NCBI GenBank assembly: GCA_964403465.1
Contig: CAYOFY010000043.1
Coordinates: 1-13,689 of the forward strand
Source: JAFGKM01 sp964403465
Lineage (GTDB): Bacteria > Ratteibacteria > UBA8468 > B48-G9 > JAFGKM01
DNA: 13,689 bases
Direction of reading: 5' to 3'
Shown: in pieces, positions 1 to 6,942 of the stretch
How positions within the stretch are numbered: position 1 is the stretch's first letter
Layout of the letters: every line of letters starts with the position of its first letter
Program-made: the position numbers and the translations under genes
Notes under the pieces: model-generated
What the model was told of the DNA's origin: nothing
The model's database searches: none
The model's input: only the letters and a program-made list of their open reading frames with translations

Positions 1-60
1 CCTCCCCATAAAGAAAATACTGAAGAAGTTGAGCAATGCGGATAAGAGTTGGTATTTGAA

Positions 61-238
61 GCCAGGCAGGTATTTTCCCTGTCCGCTAACTCCGTAACAA
101 ACACATTCTAAACTTCGGGAGACGGGGAACACTGTCCCCTTCCACCCTCTGTGATACGGGGTGGCTTTCCCCTGCCTCCCTCAGTAAGAATCTGTAATAT
201 TACTCCGTAACGCATCCATGGCAAAACACCTGCCTGCC
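61..238. repeat. MITE/REP-like imperfect palindromic element
   Basis: The two ends of this non-coding stretch are imperfect inverted repeats of each other. Positions 61-76 (GCCAGGCAGGTATTTT) match the reverse complement of 223-238 at 14 of 16 bases. An inner arm, 101-129, matches the reverse complement of 167-195 at about 23 of 29 aligned columns, sharing ACA, ATTCT, ACT, GGGAG and GGGGAA blocks. Within the arms sit a small hairpin GGGGA/TCCCC (125-140), a second one CCACCC/GGGTGG, and a 20-bp tandem-like repeat (135-154 and 168-187, 16 of 20 identical, 33 bp apart). A 10-bp direct repeat ACTCCGTAAC occurs at 89-98 and 202-211. No transposase is encoded nearby, so this would be a non-autonomous element or REP/BIME-type unit. 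Positions 1-60 and 239-279 hold nothing else I can recognise. Confidence 0.6.
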
Positions 239-279
239 ACAGACATAGTGTTACCAGGTTACCCAACTCGTAGGAATAC

Positions 280-306
280 TTGACATTTATATCGTCATAT
301 GATAAT
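280..306 (+). promoter_or_regulatory. Putative sigma-70 promoter for the sensor kinase operon
   Basis: A perfect -35 TTGACA lies at 280-285. The best -10 candidate is GATAAT at 301-306 (five of six) with a short 15-bp spacer; TAATAG at 303-308 gives a 17-bp spacer but only three matches. Transcription would start near 312-316, about 25-30 bases before the Shine-Dalgarno at 340-346. The promoter lies just beyond the right end of the palindromic element. Confidence 0.5.
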
Positions 307-339
307 AGTGTTATGATAAATAATTCAGTTAATATGAAT

Positions 340-353
340 GGGAGGTAAAAACG
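340..353 (+). promoter_or_regulatory. Shine-Dalgarno followed by an ACG codon: likely true start of the kinase
   Basis: GGGAGGT at 340-346 is the strongest ribosome binding site upstream of the kinase. No ATG, GTG or TTG in the kinase frame follows at usable distance. The in-frame codon five bases after GGAGG is ACG (351-353), one transition away from ATG. Reading from 351 adds 17 residues with basic residues and a hydrophobic core, giving a normal signal peptide. The first canonical in-frame start, TTG at 402, would cut this peptide in half and has no Shine-Dalgarno. Confidence 0.55.
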
Positions 354-401
354 AACTTCCATATTGCGAAAAGAATTGCCATCACGTTCTGGATTATCTC
401 T

Positions 402-2903
402 TTGCTCGCATGCACTCTGTCGTATTGCGACGTGAAGAATCCGGGACAGGCGAGAACTCGTATTGTTTACGGCGGCGACCACAATTATCCTCCTTTTCAA
501 TACCTTGATAAGGACGGACGTCCTGCAGGATTCAATATTGAGGTTATGGAGGCGGTTGCTGAAGAGGCTGGATGGGATGTTGAATTCCGCCTGGAACCAT
601 GGGAGAGAGCATTGAAGGAATTCAAAGAAGGCAGGATAGACATCACGGATATGTTTTTTTCCGGGGAGCAGAAACCCTATGCGGACTTCACGCAGCCATT
701 CACGATACTGTACCATCTTGTTTTCATCAGACAGAGGGACAATATAAGGATATCGTCTATTGCGGAACTCAAAAATGTCAGGGTGATTGTTCAGAAGGAT
801 TCGTATGCTCACGATGCCCTTCTTAAGATGATGAAACGAGAAAACATCATACCCGTGGATACGGAGCACGATGCCATACTGCTGCTCTCATCCGGCAAGG
901 GCGACTGTGCACTTGTTTCACGGGTAGGAGGTTACGTCACCATAGATGAGCACAACTTATCTGGAATTATTGCAGCCTGTCCTCCGCTCCTGCCCGTTCA
1001 ATATTGCTTTGCAGTCAGAAAAGGAAATGCCTCAATTTTCAATCAACTGAGCAGCGGATTGAACGATATAAGAATACGGGGGAAATATGAAGAGATTGAC
1101 AGAAAATGGCTTCAAAGATACAGAACCGCACCGCCCACGGTGGGTGAAGCGGTCCGCAGGATAGGCTGGATACTCGCGGTTCTCATCCTCTTTTCCGGGG
1201 CTGTCATGCTGTGGCTCTTTTCCCTGCGCAGGGTGGTGGCGAATCAGACAGGACAACTGCGCGAGGACATCGGGAAAATAAGGGCGGACGAGGAACGGAT
1301 CGCACACCTCAACAGGATATTGAGGGCGATACGCAACATCAACCAGTTGATAATCAGGGAGAAAGACCTCTGCCATCTCATAAGAAACACCTGCAGACTG
1401 CTGGTTGAGCCCGAGGGTTACAGGACATCTCTTATCGTACTGCTGGACAGGAACGGCATTCCCGCGCAATACTGCCAGGAAGGGTTCGGCAAGGAATTCC
1501 GTTCCATGGAAGAATCTCTCAAGCATGGCAGATTGCCGCCCTGCTATGAAAAATGCCTTTCCCCATCAGGGGTGCATTTTATCGCGGACCGTCCATCCGA
1601 ATGCGGCGGCTGCCCCCTGGCTGAATTCTATTCAGCGAAAAACAGCATGTGTGCGAAAATGGAGTATGAGGGGAATATTCTCGGATTTATTGCGGTATCA
1701 TTTGAGATTGAAAATGTGAATGAGCAGGAGGAGAAATTGCTCCTGGCAGAAGTGGCGGGAGATATTGCTTATGCCATTCACGGGATACGCTCAGAAGAAG
1801 CAAAGAGCCGGTCGGAAGAAGCATTGAAAAAATCCCGGGAGCAATACCGCACGCTATTTGATGAGACAAAAGATCTCATATGCATATGTTCGCCGGAAGG
1901 AAGATTGCTGGACATCAATACCGCCGCCATGCAGACGTTCGGTTACGCGTCAAAGGAAGAGATATTCAAGCTGGACATGGCGAAAAACATCCTGTGGAAC
2001 CCGGAGGATATCCAGAGGTTAACCGACCTGATGGAAAGGGACGGGTTCATAAAGGATTATGAGGTTGAGATGCAGGACAGAAGCGGGGATAAACTGGTCG
2101 TGCGCATAACGGCAACCGTTTCAAGAAACAAGGAAGGGAAGATAATGCATTACTGGATAATAGGCAGGGATATCACTGAACAGAAACGCATCGGACAGCA
2201 AATGATTCAAACGGAAAAAATGGCAGCCCTGGGGGAACTGGTTTCCGGGGTGGCCCATGAGATAAACAACCCGCTCACGGCTATGCTTGGTTTCACCGAA
2301 CTGCTACTCAAGACCCATGAAAGCATGGATGAGGAAATGAGGCAGGATGTGCAGAAGATTTATGATGCCGCAATGCGCGTGTACGGAATCACAACCGGAT
2401 TATTGCGGTTTGGCCGCATGGAAAAACCCATGAAGAAGAAGGAGGAAATAAATGCACTGCTGGAAGAAACCCTGGCGCTGAAGGAGTATCACCTGCGGAT
2501 AAAGAACATTAAAGTTGTGAAGAACCTGCAGTCCGGTCTGCCATTCGTAAACGCCGATGCAAAACAGATGGAGCAGGTGTTTCTCAATATCATGAACAAT
2601 GCGGAATATGCCATGTCGGAAAAAGAAAACGGAGGGACCCTTACCATTCGCACATCTCCCGTGGGCAGATGGATAAAGATTCAAATCATTGATACGGGAC
2701 CCGGGATACCGGAAGAACACATAAGAAAAATTTTTGACCCGTTCTTCACCACCAAGCCGGCGGATAAAGGGACAGGCCTGGGACTTTCGGTAAGTTATGG
2801 CATCATTAAGGAACACGGAGGCGAGATATATGTGGAAAACAGGAGGGAAGGCGGCGCTCTTTTCGTAATATTGCTGCCTGCAGGAGAAGATGATGGGAAA
2901 TGA
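402..2903 (+). CDS. Sensor histidine kinase with SBP3-like periplasmic domain, GAF-like, PAS, HisKA and HATPase domains
   Basis: Transmembrane sensor kinase; numbering starts at TTG 402, although coding probably begins at ACG 351. Residues about 20-240 form a family-3 solute-binding fold (GGDHNYPPFQYLDKDG near the start), the usual binder of amino acids, so an amino-acid-like ligand is inferred. A membrane helix follows at about 254-275 and a short linker/coiled coil to about 300. Residues about 305-465 look GAF-like and carry clustered cysteines (C381, C385, C401, C404, C417). A PAS domain spans about 480-598. HisKA has the phospho-accepting H619 in AHEINNP. The ATPase has an N-box, DTGPGIP from D764, an FDPFFTT F-box and GTGLGLS from G790, so it looks active. 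The last 14 bases overlap the response regulator, its evident partner. The stretch just before residue 1 includes LLAC, a possible weak lipobox, but ordinary signal anchoring is equally likely. Confidence 0.9.
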   Translation: MLACTLSYCDVKNPGQARTRIVYGGDHNYPPFQYLDKDGRPAGFNIEVMEAVAEEAGWDVEFRLEPWERALKEFKEGRIDITDMFFSGEQKPYADFTQPFTILYHLVFIRQRDNIRISSIAELKNVRVIVQKDSYAHDALLKMMKRENIIPVDTEHDAILLLSSGKGDCALVSRVGGYVTIDEHNLSGIIAACPPLLPVQYCFAVRKGNASIFNQLSSGLNDIRIRGKYEEIDRKWLQRYRTAPPTVGEAVRRIGWILAVLILFSGAVMLWLFSLRRVVANQTGQLREDIGKIRADEERIAHLNRILRAIRNINQLIIREKDLCHLIRNTCRLLVEPEGYRTSLIVLLDRNGIPAQYCQEGFGKEFRSMEESLKHGRLPPCYEKCLSPSGVHFIADRPSECGGCPLAEFYSAKNSMCAKMEYEGNILGFIAVSFEIENVNEQEEKLLLAEVAGDIAYAIHGIRSEEAKSRSEEALKKSREQYRTLFDETKDLICICSPEGRLLDINTAAMQTFGYASKEEIFKLDMAKNILWNPEDIQRLTDLMERDGFIKDYEVEMQDRSGDKLVVRITATVSRNKEGKIMHYWIIGRDITEQKRIGQQMIQTEKMAALGELVSGVAHEINNPLTAMLGFTELLLKTHESMDEEMRQDVQKIYDAAMRVYGITTGLLRFGRMEKPMKKKEEINALLEETLALKEYHLRIKNIKVVKNLQSGLPFVNADAKQMEQVFLNIMNNAEYAMSEKENGGTLTIRTSPVGRWIKIQIIDTGPGIPEEHIRKIFDPFFTTKPADKGTGLGLSVSYGIIKEHGGEIYVENRREGGALFVILLPAGEDDGK

Positions 2904-3978
2904 GAAGATACTGGTGGTTGACGATGAACAACCTGTGAGGGAATTCATGGAGAGGGCGCTTAGACACGCAGGATATGAAGTGGCCGGCTCTGCTGATAAT
3001 GCCGATGCAGCCCTGGATATTTTGAAGAAAGGGGATATGGCGCTTCTTCTCACCGACCTGCATATGCCCGGCAAGAGCGGGATGTACCTCCTGAACAGAC
3101 TCAAGGAACTCCGTCTGAATATTGGTGTGATAGTCATCACGGCCAGCCAGAATCTGGAAGACGCGATAGCCTCTCTTAACCTGGGTGCTGACAGGTATAT
3201 CCTCAAGCCCATGCGCATAGAGGAGATAGTGCACGCGGTGGAAAGCGTTCTTGAAAAAAGACGTCTGGTAATTGAGAACAGAGAATACCAGGAACAACTG
3301 GAGACAAAAGTCCTTCTGCGCACCCATGAACTCAGGGAAGCGCTGGATAATCTGGGTCTGTCAAGAGAGGATATAAAGCGCGCATATATTGAAAGCATCC
3401 AGCGGCTGACCGTGGTTGCCGAATACAAGGACGAAGAAACCGGCTCGCATCTCAGGAGAATCGGGCTCTATGCAAAAGTTCTGGCTGAAGAATTGGGGCT
3501 CTCTGCCGACAGGACGGAGATACTTTATATTTCCAGCCCCATGCATGATCTTGGAAAGATAAGCATACCTGACAGGATTCTCCTGAAACCCGGCTCTCTG
3601 ACTCCTGAAGAGGCGGAGATAGTGAAAAGGCATACCATCATAGGCGCCGATATCCTGAAAGGTTCAAATTCAGAGTTCCTGAAGGTTGCCGAAAAAATTG
3701 CCCTGAGTCATCATGAAAAGTGGAACGGGACAGGATATCCTTACGGAATGAAGAAAGAGGAGATACCGCTGGAAAGCAGGATAACCGCCATTGCCGACCA
3801 GTACGACGCCATTCGCAGCCGCCGGCCGTACAAACCGCCTGTTGACCATATCACCGCCTGCAGGATTCTCACCCTGGGAGACGCCAAGTCCCAGCCTGAC
3901 CAGTTTGACCCGCAGTTACTGGAGATTTTCAATAAATGCAATGAGAAATTCAACGAGATTTACGAATCCGTCCGATAA
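2890..3978 (+). CDS. Response regulator with HD-GYP cyclic-di-GMP phosphodiesterase output
   Basis: RpfG-type two-domain regulator of 362 residues, a normal length. The receiver (about 5-122) has the acidic pair D11/D12, phospho-acceptor D56 in LLTDLHMP, T84 and K106 in ILKP. A helical linker (about 125-165) leads to the HD-GYP domain (about 168-360). Its metal and substrate motifs are present: H187 in GSHLRRI, H219-D220 in MHDLGK, H248, H274-H275, GTGYP at 280-284 and ADQYDA. The family hydrolyses cyclic di-GMP to pGpG or GMP, so phosphorylation by the upstream kinase likely adjusts cyclic di-GMP; there is no DNA-binding domain. It starts inside the kinase gene (14-base overlap, CAGGAGA as ribosome site), with a second ATG at 2893 as alternative. 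Its stop overlaps an upstream ATG of the NAD synthetase frame in TAATG. Confidence 0.93.
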   Translation: MMGNEKILVVDDEQPVREFMERALRHAGYEVAGSADNADAALDILKKGDMALLLTDLHMPGKSGMYLLNRLKELRLNIGVIVITASQNLEDAIASLNLGADRYILKPMRIEEIVHAVESVLEKRRLVIENREYQEQLETKVLLRTHELREALDNLGLSREDIKRAYIESIQRLTVVAEYKDEETGSHLRRIGLYAKVLAEELGLSADRTEILYISSPMHDLGKISIPDRILLKPGSLTPEEAEIVKRHTIIGADILKGSNSEFLKVAEKIALSHHEKWNGTGYPYGMKKEEIPLESRITAIADQYDAIRSRRPYKPPVDHITACRILTLGDAKSQPDQFDPQLLEIFNKCNEKFNEIYESVR

Positions 3979-3983
3979 TGTTG

Positions 3984-3989
3984 TATAAT
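3984..3989 (+). promoter_or_regulatory. Perfect TATAAT hexamer just before the likely nadE start
   Basis: TATAAT sits at 3984-3989, nine bases before ATG 3999. No -35 is visible at the expected place (3961-3966). If used, transcription would begin at or next to the ATG and give a leaderless message. It may equally be chance in a short AT-rich junction. Confidence 0.25.
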
Positions 3990-3998
3990 AGGTTCATC

Positions 3999-5663
3999 AT
4001 GACAGACGTCAGGATAGCGATCGGACAGATAAATACCACCGTGGGAGATATAGAAGGAAACTGCGAAAAGATAATCTCGTACATCAGAAAAGCAATGCAG
4101 GAGCAGGCTGACATCATATCTTTCCCCGAACTTGCCATAACGGGCTACCCTCCCGAGGATCTCCTTCTGAAGCCGAAATTCATCAGCGACAACATGCATG
4201 CCCTGTCCGCACTGCAAAAGGAGATAAGAGACATTATTGCCATTGTCGGCTTCGTTGACGCGAGGAAAGGATTGCTGTATAACTCCGCAGCCGTGCTGCA
4301 CAACAGAAAGAAGATTGCAATACTGCACAAGACCTTACTGCCAAATTACGGTGTCTTTGATGAGAAAAGATATTTTGCCTCCGGAGATAACACATGTGTC
4401 TTCAGATTTCAGAATATGTCATTCGGGGTCAATATCTGCGAGGATATCTGGCATGACAGCGGACCTGCTGGAAGACAGGCAAAGGCAGGGGCAAAACTCC
4501 TTATAAACATAAATGCCTCTCCCTATTATCACGGCAAGAGACTCCAGAGAGAAATGATGGTGAGAAAGCAATGCCTGAAGAACAGGGTATCCATGTGCTA
4601 CACGAACCTGGTTGGGGGACAGGACGAACTTGTATTTGATGGAAACAGTTTCATCATGGACAGCAGGGGAAAAATTCTCCGCATGGCTGAATCCTTCAGA
4701 GAAAATCTGCTGATGTGCGACATGTCTCTGGATGAATGCCGTCACGGCAGGATGATATCCATCCCCCACAGGAGCGGGGACGGCAAAACTCCTGCCGCAG
4801 TCCGGAAACACCGTAAACTGACGGACGAGGAGGAGGTATATCTCGCGCTTGTTACAGGACTGAGGGATTACGCCGTGAAGAACGGGTTCAGGAAGGCCGT
4901 GCTGGGACTTAGCGGAGGTATAGATTCCTCGCTTGTTGCGGCAGTGGCCGCTGACTCGCTCGGCAATGATAATGTCATCGGAGTATTCATGCCTTCAAGG
5001 TACACCTCAGAGGAATCAAGAATGGATGCGGCAGAACTGGCAAAGAATCTGGGGATAGGATTTCTGGAAATCCCCATGGAGAAGATATTCGTTTCATGCC
5101 TTGAAACACTTGCACCTGCATTCACCGGCAAGGACCAGGATATTACCGAGGAAAACCTTCAGGCACGAATAAGGGGCAACATAGTGATGGCGCTGTCCAA
5201 CAAGTTCGGATGGCTTGTTCTGACCACGGGCAACAAGTCGGAAATAAGCGTGGGCTACGCGACACTCTACGGCGATATGGCCGGCGGATTCGCGGTGCTG
5301 AAGGATGTATATAAAACCCTGGTTTACAAACTCGCCGTATTCCGAAACTCGCTGGGTTCGGTCATCCCTGCCGGTGTGCTGACAAAACCGCCAACCGCGG
5401 AACTGAAACCTAACCAGAAGGACCAGGATACCCTGCCCCCCTACGAAATTCTTGACGGCATACTCAAGGAATACATTGAAAAAGACAGGAGTTATTCGCA
5501 AATAATATCGGCTGGGTTCAAGCCGGAGACGGTGAAAAAGGTGATGGGGATGGTTGACAGAAGCGAATACAAGAGAAGACAGGCCCCTCCCGGGGTCAAG
5601 ATAACACCGAAGGCATTTGGAAGGGACAGAAGGATACCTATCACCAACCGCTATGCCATGTGA
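3999..5663 (+). CDS. nadE: Glutamine-dependent NAD+ synthetase
   Basis: Makes NAD+ from deamido-NAD+, ATP and ammonia released from glutamine. The N-terminal half is a nitrilase-fold glutaminase with the Glu-Lys-Cys triad: FPELAITGYP, LHKTLLPNYGVFDEKRYF and NICEDIW (E44, K111, C147 from ATG 3999). The C-terminal half is an N-type ATP pyrophosphatase with LGLSGGIDSS (S305 onward), then TTGNKSEISVGYATLYGDMAG, the signature of the synthetase. At 554 residues it is full length. An in-frame ATG at 3978, seven codons upstream, overlaps the regulator's stop and could be used by coupling. I prefer 3999 because the protein then begins MTDVRIAIGQIN as family members do, with AGG six bases upstream. It looks like the third gene of the signalling operon, though it is housekeeping by function. 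Confidence 0.95.
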   Translation: MTDVRIAIGQINTTVGDIEGNCEKIISYIRKAMQEQADIISFPELAITGYPPEDLLLKPKFISDNMHALSALQKEIRDIIAIVGFVDARKGLLYNSAAVLHNRKKIAILHKTLLPNYGVFDEKRYFASGDNTCVFRFQNMSFGVNICEDIWHDSGPAGRQAKAGAKLLININASPYYHGKRLQREMMVRKQCLKNRVSMCYTNLVGGQDELVFDGNSFIMDSRGKILRMAESFRENLLMCDMSLDECRHGRMISIPHRSGDGKTPAAVRKHRKLTDEEEVYLALVTGLRDYAVKNGFRKAVLGLSGGIDSSLVAAVAADSLGNDNVIGVFMPSRYTSEESRMDAAELAKNLGIGFLEIPMEKIFVSCLETLAPAFTGKDQDITEENLQARIRGNIVMALSNKFGWLVLTTGNKSEISVGYATLYGDMAGGFAVLKDVYKTLVYKLAVFRNSLGSVIPAGVLTKPPTAELKPNQKDQDTLPPYEILDGILKEYIEKDRSYSQIISAGFKPETVKKVMGMVDRSEYKRRQAPPGVKITPKAFGRDRRIPITNRYAM

Positions 5664-5683
5664 CTTCAATTCATGACAATCCA

Positions 5684-5712
5684 TTGACTTTACAGGTTTC
5701 GGGGATTAAAAT
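5684..5712 (+). promoter_or_regulatory. Sigma-70 promoter for the exported hydrolase
   Basis: TTGACT at 5684-5689 and TAAAAT at 5707-5712 are separated by 17 bp, each five of six against consensus. Transcription would start near 5719-5720, leaving a leader of about 22 bases before ATG 5742. No Shine-Dalgarno is visible in that leader (CAACCCGCAAAAT). The promoter separates this gene from the nadE operon. Confidence 0.6.
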
Positions 5713-5741
5713 AAAAAGGGATTCTTTTCAACCCGCAAAAT

Positions 5742-6734
5742 ATGACAAATCTGCACCTGTCATATGTATCCGCCGTAATCCTGACGCTTCTATCTCACCC
5801 TTTCATGTTGCACTCCGGACCCTATGACCCCCTGCAGGTTTCCTCATCGTACAGCATTGAGAACGTTGACCTGACGGTGAACGACGAATCAAGAAGCCGG
5901 GAAATCCCCGTACGCGTCTATCTCCCCACGGCAATGACTGCCTCTCCGGTTATACTTTTCAGCCACGGGCTGGGAGGTTCTCGTGAAGGTTATTCCTATC
6001 TGGGAAATCACTGGGCTTCTCGCGGGTATGTGGCTGTATTCCTCCAGCATCCGGGCAGCGACGACTCTGTATGGAAGGATGTTTCTCTTTCTCAGCGTAT
6101 GAAAGCCATGAAACAGGCGGCAAATCTTAAGAATTCCCTCCTCAGGTTCAGGGATGTTAGCGCAGTGCTGGACCAACTTGCCGAGTGGAATAAAACTCCA
6201 GGACACGTGCTGTCTGGCAAGCAGGATCTTGCCCGTATCGGAATGTCCGGACATTCCTTCGGGGCAATCACAACACAGGCGGTCAGCGGACAGAGGTTTC
6301 CTCTTGATTTCTCATTCACCGACCAGCGAATCAAGGCGGCGGTACTCATGAGCCCGAGCAGTCCGTCCGGTTCGGGATCTGCGCGAAAAGCATTCGGCAG
6401 CGTGAAAATCCCGTGGATGCTCATGACCGGTACCATGGATCTGTCAATCATCGGCAATGCGGACATGGAGTCACGCCTGGCTGTCTTCCCCGCGCTTCCC
6501 CCTGGAGGAAAATATGAGGTCGTGCTGTATAAAGCCGAGCATTCCGCGTTTTCTGACCGTTCGCTTCCGGGAGACACCGAGCAGAGGAATCCCAATCACC
6601 ACCGCGTAATACTTGCGTTGAGCACGGCCTTCTGGGATTCATGGCTGAAAGGCGATACGGCAGCGAAAGCATGGCTGGACGGAAAAGGACCTTATTCCTT
6701 CCTGGAACCAATGGACCGCTGGCAGAAAAAATGA
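5742..6734 (+). CDS. Exported alpha/beta hydrolase (dienelactone hydrolase / PAF-acetylhydrolase-like)
   Basis: A 330-residue serine hydrolase, probably an esterase. An N-terminal hydrophobic stretch (about 5-25, SYVSAVILTLLSHPFML) suggests a signal peptide or anchor, so it likely acts outside the cytoplasm. The alpha/beta core begins near residue 55 (REIPVRVYLP), with the oxyanion-region motif FSHGLGGSREGYSYLG. The nucleophile is S172 in MSGHSFGA; D233 in TGTMDLS and H267 in KAEHSAFSD are in the right order and spacing for the rest of the triad. The pattern resembles predicted dienelactone hydrolases and platelet-activating-factor acetylhydrolase-like proteins; the substrate cannot be told. 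It stands alone between two promoters. Twelve of 17 arginines use CGN codons, against seven of 36 in nadE, a hint of separate origin. The start has no Shine-Dalgarno, but no better start fits the signal peptide. Confidence 0.85.
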   Translation: MTNLHLSYVSAVILTLLSHPFMLHSGPYDPLQVSSSYSIENVDLTVNDESRSREIPVRVYLPTAMTASPVILFSHGLGGSREGYSYLGNHWASRGYVAVFLQHPGSDDSVWKDVSLSQRMKAMKQAANLKNSLLRFRDVSAVLDQLAEWNKTPGHVLSGKQDLARIGMSGHSFGAITTQAVSGQRFPLDFSFTDQRIKAAVLMSPSSPSGSGSARKAFGSVKIPWMLMTGTMDLSIIGNADMESRLAVFPALPPGGKYEVVLYKAEHSAFSDRSLPGDTEQRNPNHHRVILALSTAFWDSWLKGDTAAKAWLDGKGPYSFLEPMDRWQKK

Positions 6735-6813
6735 CCGCAGCGAAAATCCTCCCTTCATGAAACACATACAATATTGCATCCCGCACACCATCATTTGCTG
6801 CCCCGGGCAACGT

Positions 6814-6842
6814 TTGACATCGGCCAGAAATAAATATATATT
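6814..6842 (+). promoter_or_regulatory. Sigma-70 promoter for the polyamine operon
   Basis: TTGACA at 6814-6819 (perfect) and TATATT at 6837-6842 (five of six) lie 17 bp apart inside an AT-rich stretch. Start of transcription would fall near 6849. It is the only convincing promoter in the gap between the hydrolase and homospermidine synthase genes. Confidence 0.7.
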
Positions 6843-6848
6843 AAAACA

Positions 6849-6942
6849 AAAGTTTTTCATTTTTGCCGGATTGAAAGGCAAGAAACAAATCTGCAATTTT
6901 TGAAATTTGCAAAGGGAATACGGCGCAACGGAGGCAAAAAGA
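6849..6942 (+). promoter_or_regulatory. Leader of about 94 nt with two small hairpins and a strong ribosome binding site
   Basis: The predicted untranslated leader contains TTGCC/GGCAA around a nine-base loop (about 6862-6883) and TGCAA/TTGCA around a ten-base loop (about 6892-6911). It ends in GGAGG at 6930-6934, eight bases from ATG 6943. An in-frame TTG at 6907 would extend the protein by 12 residues but lies before this site. The hairpins are short and may not be functional; I cannot match the leader to a known riboswitch class. Confidence 0.4.

Noticed and set aside
99..201. CRISPR-like repeats (two similar 20-bp units 33 bp apart)
   Set aside because: Only two imperfect copies exist, the spacer would be about 13 bp, and both lie within a larger palindrome; this is part of the inverted-repeat element.
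108..869. Long open frame on the minus strand (253 codons)
   Set aside because: It runs antisense through the kinase sensor domain and then through the palindromic repeat; its predicted protein has no recognisable motif, and the + strand frame is clearly the real gene.
2400..3428. Minus-strand open frame of 342 codons across the kinase/regulator junction
   Set aside because: It is opposite the HATPase and receiver domains, is rich in Ser/Arg/Leu with no domain pattern, and is an antisense shadow of well-conserved coding sequence.
6799..6809. GC-rich palindrome TGCCCCGGGCA as terminator of the hydrolase gene
   Set aside because: The stem is only four to five pairs with almost no loop and is followed by ACGTTTGAC rather than a T-run.
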